Source: Bacillota bacterium (GTDB lineage: Bacteria > Bacillota > Sulfobacillia > Thermaerobacterales > Thermaerobacteraceae). Taken from it: a DNA stretch of 7,553 nucleotides. The notes below the pieces were generated by a model, which did no database searches, was not told the origin of the DNA, and worked only from the letters and a program-made list of their open reading frames with translations. Positions 5,037 through 7,553 of the stretch are shown here, piece by piece. Both the position numbers and the translations under genes were made by a program. Position 1 is the stretch's first letter. Each line of letters begins with the position of its first letter. The DNA is taken from contig QGUQ01000084.1 of assembly GCA_003242195.1 (NCBI GenBank), positions 1 through 7,553 of the forward strand. Reading direction: 5' to 3'.

Positions 5037-5067
5037 AAGGCGCCGCACTGAATGGTCGCGGCGCCTT
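5037..5067 (+). terminator. Perfect 10-bp hairpin before the primase gene
   Basis: AAGGCGCCGC (5037-5046) pairs perfectly with GCGGCGCCTT (5058-5067) around an 11-base loop, followed by GCTCTAT. The tail is only weakly T-rich. It starts 26 bases after the stop of the small HTH gene. A third stem in the same interval, GGCGGGGC/GCCCCGCC (4995-5002 with 5013-5020), covers that gene's stop codon. Confidence 0.5.
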
Positions 5068-5076
5068 GCTCTATGG

Positions 5077-5112
5077 GGCGCAGGTCCAACGCCTTCGGGC
5101 GTGGCCTGCGCC
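5077..5112 (+). promoter_or_regulatory. UUCG-capped hairpin in the primase leader
   Basis: GGCGCAGG (5077-5084) pairs with CCTGCGCC (5105-5112). Inside it CC (5086-5087) can pair with GG (5103-5104), and ACGCC (5089-5093) pairs with GGCGT (5098-5102) closed by the very stable C(UUCG)G tetraloop. Bases 5085 and 5088 bulge out. It directly follows the hairpin at 5037-5067 and ends 28 bases before the ribosome binding site of the primase gene. A structured leader, RNA processing site or attenuator is possible. Confidence 0.55.
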
Positions 5113-5154
5113 TCTCTGTACATATCCCAGCACCCGCTGAAAGGAGGGGCGCCC

Positions 5155-6516
5155 ATGCCGAAAGGCCCTTCGAGCCCGCCACACCCCGATGTGGAACAGT
5201 GGCTGGCGTGGCTCATGGCCGGATTCGGCGACGGCGTGTTGGAGCTGCGGGTGTTTCCCCAGCGTGAGAAGTCCGTCCTGACCGGCTACTTCCGCACGCC
5301 GCAGGCCGCCGCCAAGGCCCTGGCGCCATGGGACGGGCGCGCCCAGATCTACGCCGGCCTGAACCCGCGGATCCGCAAGGTCTGGCGGCAGGCGCCCGAC
5401 ATGCTCCGGCTCCTCCCGAAAAGCGGGAACAAGGCCGTCGTGGCGGCGATCCACCATGTTCTGCTCGACTTCGACCCCGAGCGCCCCCAGGGCGTACCAT
5501 CGTCACGAGAGGAATTGGAGCGGGCGCGCGATAGGGCAAAGACCGTGGCGGCCTGGCTCAAGGAGCAAGGGGCCGGGGATCCGTTGGCCGTGTCGTCGGG
5601 GAACGGGTTCCACTTGCTTTACAAGATTCCACCGCAGGATCCCCAAACGTTCCCCCGCCGCCTCCAAGCGTTCCTGCGCGATGTCGCCCGGCGGTTCGGC
5701 GGCGACGGGGTGGAAGTCGACCAGAAGGTGTGGGATGCGCCGCGCATCGTCAAGGTCGGGGGCACCATCTCGATCAAGGGCACGCCGTCCAAGGACCGGC
5801 CCCACCGGCGGGCGCGTATCGCCCAGATGATCCCGCCGGAGCCCGACGAGGGGATGGCGGCGCTGATCCTGCGGTACGACGCCAGTACGCCCCGGGCGTC
5901 ACCCAGCGGCGCCAGGGCCGCACCGCCATCCGCCCAGGGCGCCGACCCCGAAGCCGTGGCCCAGCTGGTGGCGCCCTATTGGACGCCCGGCCAGCGCCAC
6001 ACCCTCGCCCTGGGGCTGGCGGGGTTGCTGGCCAAGAATGGGTGGCCGGAGGACAAGGCCACCGAAGCGGTGGCCGCCGCGGCCCGGGCGGCGGGCGACG
6101 AGGAGGAACACGACCGGATCCGGGCCGTCGAAGACACCTACCGGGGACTGGCCGAAGGCAAGGAAGTGGCGGGGGCAGCGCTGTTGGAAGGTGCGCTGCC
6201 CCCGCAGGTTTTTGCGGCGCTGTCGTCCCTGGTTCGGGCGTCGCGGGGGAACCTTCCCAAAGTGGCCCCCATTACGGCGTTGCGGGCGATTGCTACTGCG
6301 AGCCTGCCCCCTAGCGTCCAGCGTTTCCTAGAAAACCCACCGCGCAACCCGGTCCAGCGACGCGCAGCACTCGTGGGAGCCATCAAGACCTTGCAGGCGG
6401 CCGGCTACACAGAGGCGGCAATACGGATGATCCTAGCCCAGCACGCCCGAGCATTCCCACCACGCATGTTGAACGCCGTGTTCGCACATCGGGAGGAAGG
6501 GCACAATGCAGGATAA
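5155..6516 (+). CDS. AEP-superfamily (RepB-like) replication primase
   Basis: The protein has 453 residues. ATG 5155 is chosen because AAAGGAGG ends seven bases upstream; the frame is open back to a GTG at 5101, but that stretch codes across the UUCG hairpin. The primase core follows the archaeo-eukaryotic primase pattern: D105-x-D107 in VLLDFDPERP for metal binding, the nucleotide-binding SSGNGFHLLY (147-156) with H153, and D189 in the third motif followed by RIVKVGGT (197-204) and DRPHRRA (214-220). The N-terminal part (about 15-75, to IYAGLNPR) is also usual for phage/plasmid RepB-like primases. A helical PriCT-like domain follows at about 265-340 (GQRHTLALGLAGLLAKNGWPED, from 279). The last roughly 100 residues are helical and unassigned. 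No helicase Walker motifs are present, so the helicase must be separate; the overlapping next gene is the candidate. A terminator-like hairpin lies within codons about 339-353. Confidence 0.85.
   Translation: MPKGPSSPPHPDVEQWLAWLMAGFGDGVLELRVFPQREKSVLTGYFRTPQAAAKALAPWDGRAQIYAGLNPRIRKVWRQAPDMLRLLPKSGNKAVVAAIHHVLLDFDPERPQGVPSSREELERARDRAKTVAAWLKEQGAGDPLAVSSGNGFHLLYKIPPQDPQTFPRRLQAFLRDVARRFGGDGVEVDQKVWDAPRIVKVGGTISIKGTPSKDRPHRRARIAQMIPPEPDEGMAALILRYDASTPRASPSGARAAPPSAQGADPEAVAQLVAPYWTPGQRHTLALGLAGLLAKNGWPEDKATEAVAAAARAAGDEEEHDRIRAVEDTYRGLAEGKEVAGAALLEGALPPQVFAALSSLVRASRGNLPKVAPITALRAIATASLPPSVQRFLENPPRNPVQRRAALVGAIKTLQAAGYTEAAIRMILAQHARAFPPRMLNAVFAHREEGHNAG
6169..6213 (+). terminator. Intragenic 13-bp stem plus T5 in the primase gene
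   Basis: GCGGGGGCAGCGC (6169-6181) pairs perfectly with GCGCTGCCCCCGC (6193-6205). The loop is TGTTGGAAGGT, then AGG and TTTTT (6209-6213). The layout is that of an intrinsic terminator apart from the three-base gap before the T-run. It lies inside coding sequence (about codons 339-353) and would cut the message before the DUF927 gene. Confidence 0.6.
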
Positions 6517-7553
6517 GCGCATTACTCTGCAAGATGTCCTCGCAGCCATCGAGCAACTGCCGGACAACATGACCCCCCACAGCGATTACTGGAAGGACGC
6601 TGTGGGGGTTTTGCTTGACCTCCAAGGGGCGGAACGGGAAGAAGCCGCTGAAAGGGTGGCGGAAAAGTTCGGCGTGACCGTGGAAGAGGTCCTTGCGGCC
6701 GCCGAACAGATGGCCGTTCCGCCCGAGGAACGGCTTGCCCAGGACATCTCCCAAGTCACGCCCGATACTTCCGATGACGCCATCCGGGAGCTCTGCCGAC
6801 GGATTGCCGAAATCCCGGATGAACTGACCCAAAGCCGCCTGATTGCCGAAATGGCCAAGCGGGCGGGCAAAGGGCGTGGCGTCCGTGAACTCCGGAAGAT
6901 CGTCCGGCAGTGTCGTGAACAGCTAGCACAGGAAATCCAAGCCGGTACGTCGCGCCCAGCTCTTCGTAGTATCAAATCCTATATACCTGATGCACCCGTG
7001 CCCGACCAAGCCGTCATGCCGCCAAGATACTACATCAGTGAGCGCGGCGAGATTTACTGGGAAGGTAAGTACACCGAGTTGGTGTCGCCCGTGCCGGTGG
7101 TCATTACGCGCCGCCTGCACGACTTGGACGAGAAAGTGAGCCGCGTCGAGCTGGCCTACAAGCTGAACGGGAAGTGGAAGACGACAACCGTTTCAAAAGC
7201 CGTCATCGCGGACAACCGCCGAATCATCCAGCTGGCCGACCACGATGTACCCGTCAGCTCGGCGAACGCCCGGTTCCTCGTGCAGTACCTTCAGGCGCTG
7301 GAGATGGAGAACATCGGGCACTTGCCGGAGGTCGAATCGGTGCGCTCCATGGGATGGCGCACCTGGAACGGCAAACTGGTGTTCGTGTGGGGCCGGCGCG
7401 TGATCTTCCCGGGGAGTAAGCAATACTCAGCAGCCCTGGAAGTCGAAGTGGACTCGCCTGGCGAAGAACAGTTCCTCTCGGCGCTAGACATCGGAGGAAC
7501 CTGGCAGGGCTGGCTGGAACACGTGTTTGATCCCGCCTTCCAGTACCCCGGGC
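6506..7553 (+). CDS. DUF927-type helicase-associated protein, partial
   Basis: ATG 6506 follows GGGAGGAAGGG and overlaps the primase stop by 11 bases. The frame stays open to the right edge, giving 349 visible residues with the C-terminus missing. Residues 1-150 are helical and acidic/basic, with LTQSRLIAEMAKRAGKGRGVRELRKIV (from 107; split LTQSRLIAEMAKRAGKGRG and VRELRKIV) resembling helical linkers of phage primase-helicases. From about 173 (YYISERGEIYW) the pattern fits DUF927: YKLNGKWKTTTVSKAVIAD (218-236), VSSANARFLVQYLQALE (250-266), SMGWRTWNGKLVFVWG (281-296). DUF927 proteins usually continue into a P-loop ATPase/helicase domain, which would lie beyond the window. Overlap with a stand-alone primase suggests a split primase-helicase pair. 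The DUF927 assignment is by pattern memory, not a search. Confidence 0.78.
   Translation, partial: MQDKRITLQDVLAAIEQLPDNMTPHSDYWKDAVGVLLDLQGAEREEAAERVAEKFGVTVEEVLAAAEQMAVPPEERLAQDISQVTPDTSDDAIRELCRRIAEIPDELTQSRLIAEMAKRAGKGRGVRELRKIVRQCREQLAQEIQAGTSRPALRSIKSYIPDAPVPDQAVMPPRYYISERGEIYWEGKYTELVSPVPVVITRRLHDLDEKVSRVELAYKLNGKWKTTTVSKAVIADNRRIIQLADHDVPVSSANARFLVQYLQALEMENIGHLPEVESVRSMGWRTWNGKLVFVWGRRVIFPGSKQYSAALEVEVDSPGEEQFLSALDIGGTWQGWLEHVFDPAFQYPG
6574..6612 (+). terminator. Intragenic 11-bp stem plus T4 in the DUF927 gene
   Basis: CCCCCACAGCG (6574-6584) pairs perfectly with CGCTGTGGGGG (6598-6608) around ATTACTGGAAGGA, and TTTT follows at once (6609-6612). It lies in codons about 23-36 of the gene. 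The form is that of an intrinsic terminator, though with a 13-base loop and short T-run. Its loop shares TGGAAGG with the loop of the hairpin at 6169-6213. Confidence 0.6.

Larger units (their letters stand above)
2192..7553 (+). mobile_element. Probable integrated phage-like element, left part
   Basis: The gene set downstream of tRNA-Lys (XRE-nuclease, SSB-like protein, small excisionase-type HTH proteins, AEP-type primase, DUF927 protein) is typical of phage or integrative-element replication modules. It differs sharply from the housekeeping genes to the left. All genes run rightward away from the tRNA 3' end. The boundary is inferred: the left attachment core would lie in the tRNA-Lys 3' half or just after it. 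No integrase, structural gene or right boundary is visible, so prophage, satellite, plasmid-derived element and ICE remain open. The right end continues outside the window. Confidence 0.6.

Noticed and set aside
1..7553. CRISPR array or cas operon, suggested by the Cas4-like nuclease
   Set aside because: No regularly spaced repeats or other cas genes are present; the neighbours are phage replication genes.

Overview
The window is GC-rich bacterial DNA with strong AAGGAGG-type ribosome binding sites, Gram-positive-style intrinsic terminators and a PduO-type cobalamin adenosyltransferase. A high-GC, possibly thermophilic Firmicute lineage is my best guess; the sequence alone does not fix the genus.

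Left part, about 1-2230 (host chromosome). A minus-strand gene for a small single-pass membrane protein (231-824) is divergent from a plus-strand cob(I)alamin adenosyltransferase gene (1002-1643). About 300 bases without a gene follow, rich in GC hairpins. A near-consensus promoter (1945-1973) then drives a two-gene tRNA operon, tRNA-Met(CAT) and tRNA-Lys(CTT), closed by a perfect 14-bp intrinsic terminator.

Right part, about 2230 to the end. This looks like the early/replication module of an integrated phage or related element lying against the 3' end of tRNA-Lys, the classic orientation for tRNA-targeted integration. No integrase is visible at this edge. A TTGACA promoter with an inverted repeat in its spacer leads into genes that all run rightward. 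In order they are: an XRE-type helix-turn-helix fused to a Cas4/RecB-like four-cysteine nuclease; a cysteine-containing protein with an SSB-like acidic tail ending in Phe; a protein with two near-identical excisionase/MerR-type HTH domains made by an in-frame 300-bp duplication; a 71-residue single-HTH protein; an archaeo-eukaryotic-type (RepB-like) primase; and a DUF927-type helicase-associated protein that runs off the right edge. The likely joint job is end processing plus ssDNA handling for recombination, followed by primase/helicase-driven replication, with small HTH proteins as regulators.

The most unusual signal is a series of terminator-like or very stable hairpins inside this one-directional gene set. 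One lies between the SSB-like gene and the tandem-HTH gene with no room for a new promoter. Two lie in the leader of the primase gene. Two more are inside coding sequence: a perfect 13-bp stem followed by T5 in the primase gene, and a perfect 11-bp stem followed by T4 near the start of the DUF927 gene. The loops of the last two both contain TGGAAGG. This suggests attenuation, or antitermination, as the control layer of the module.
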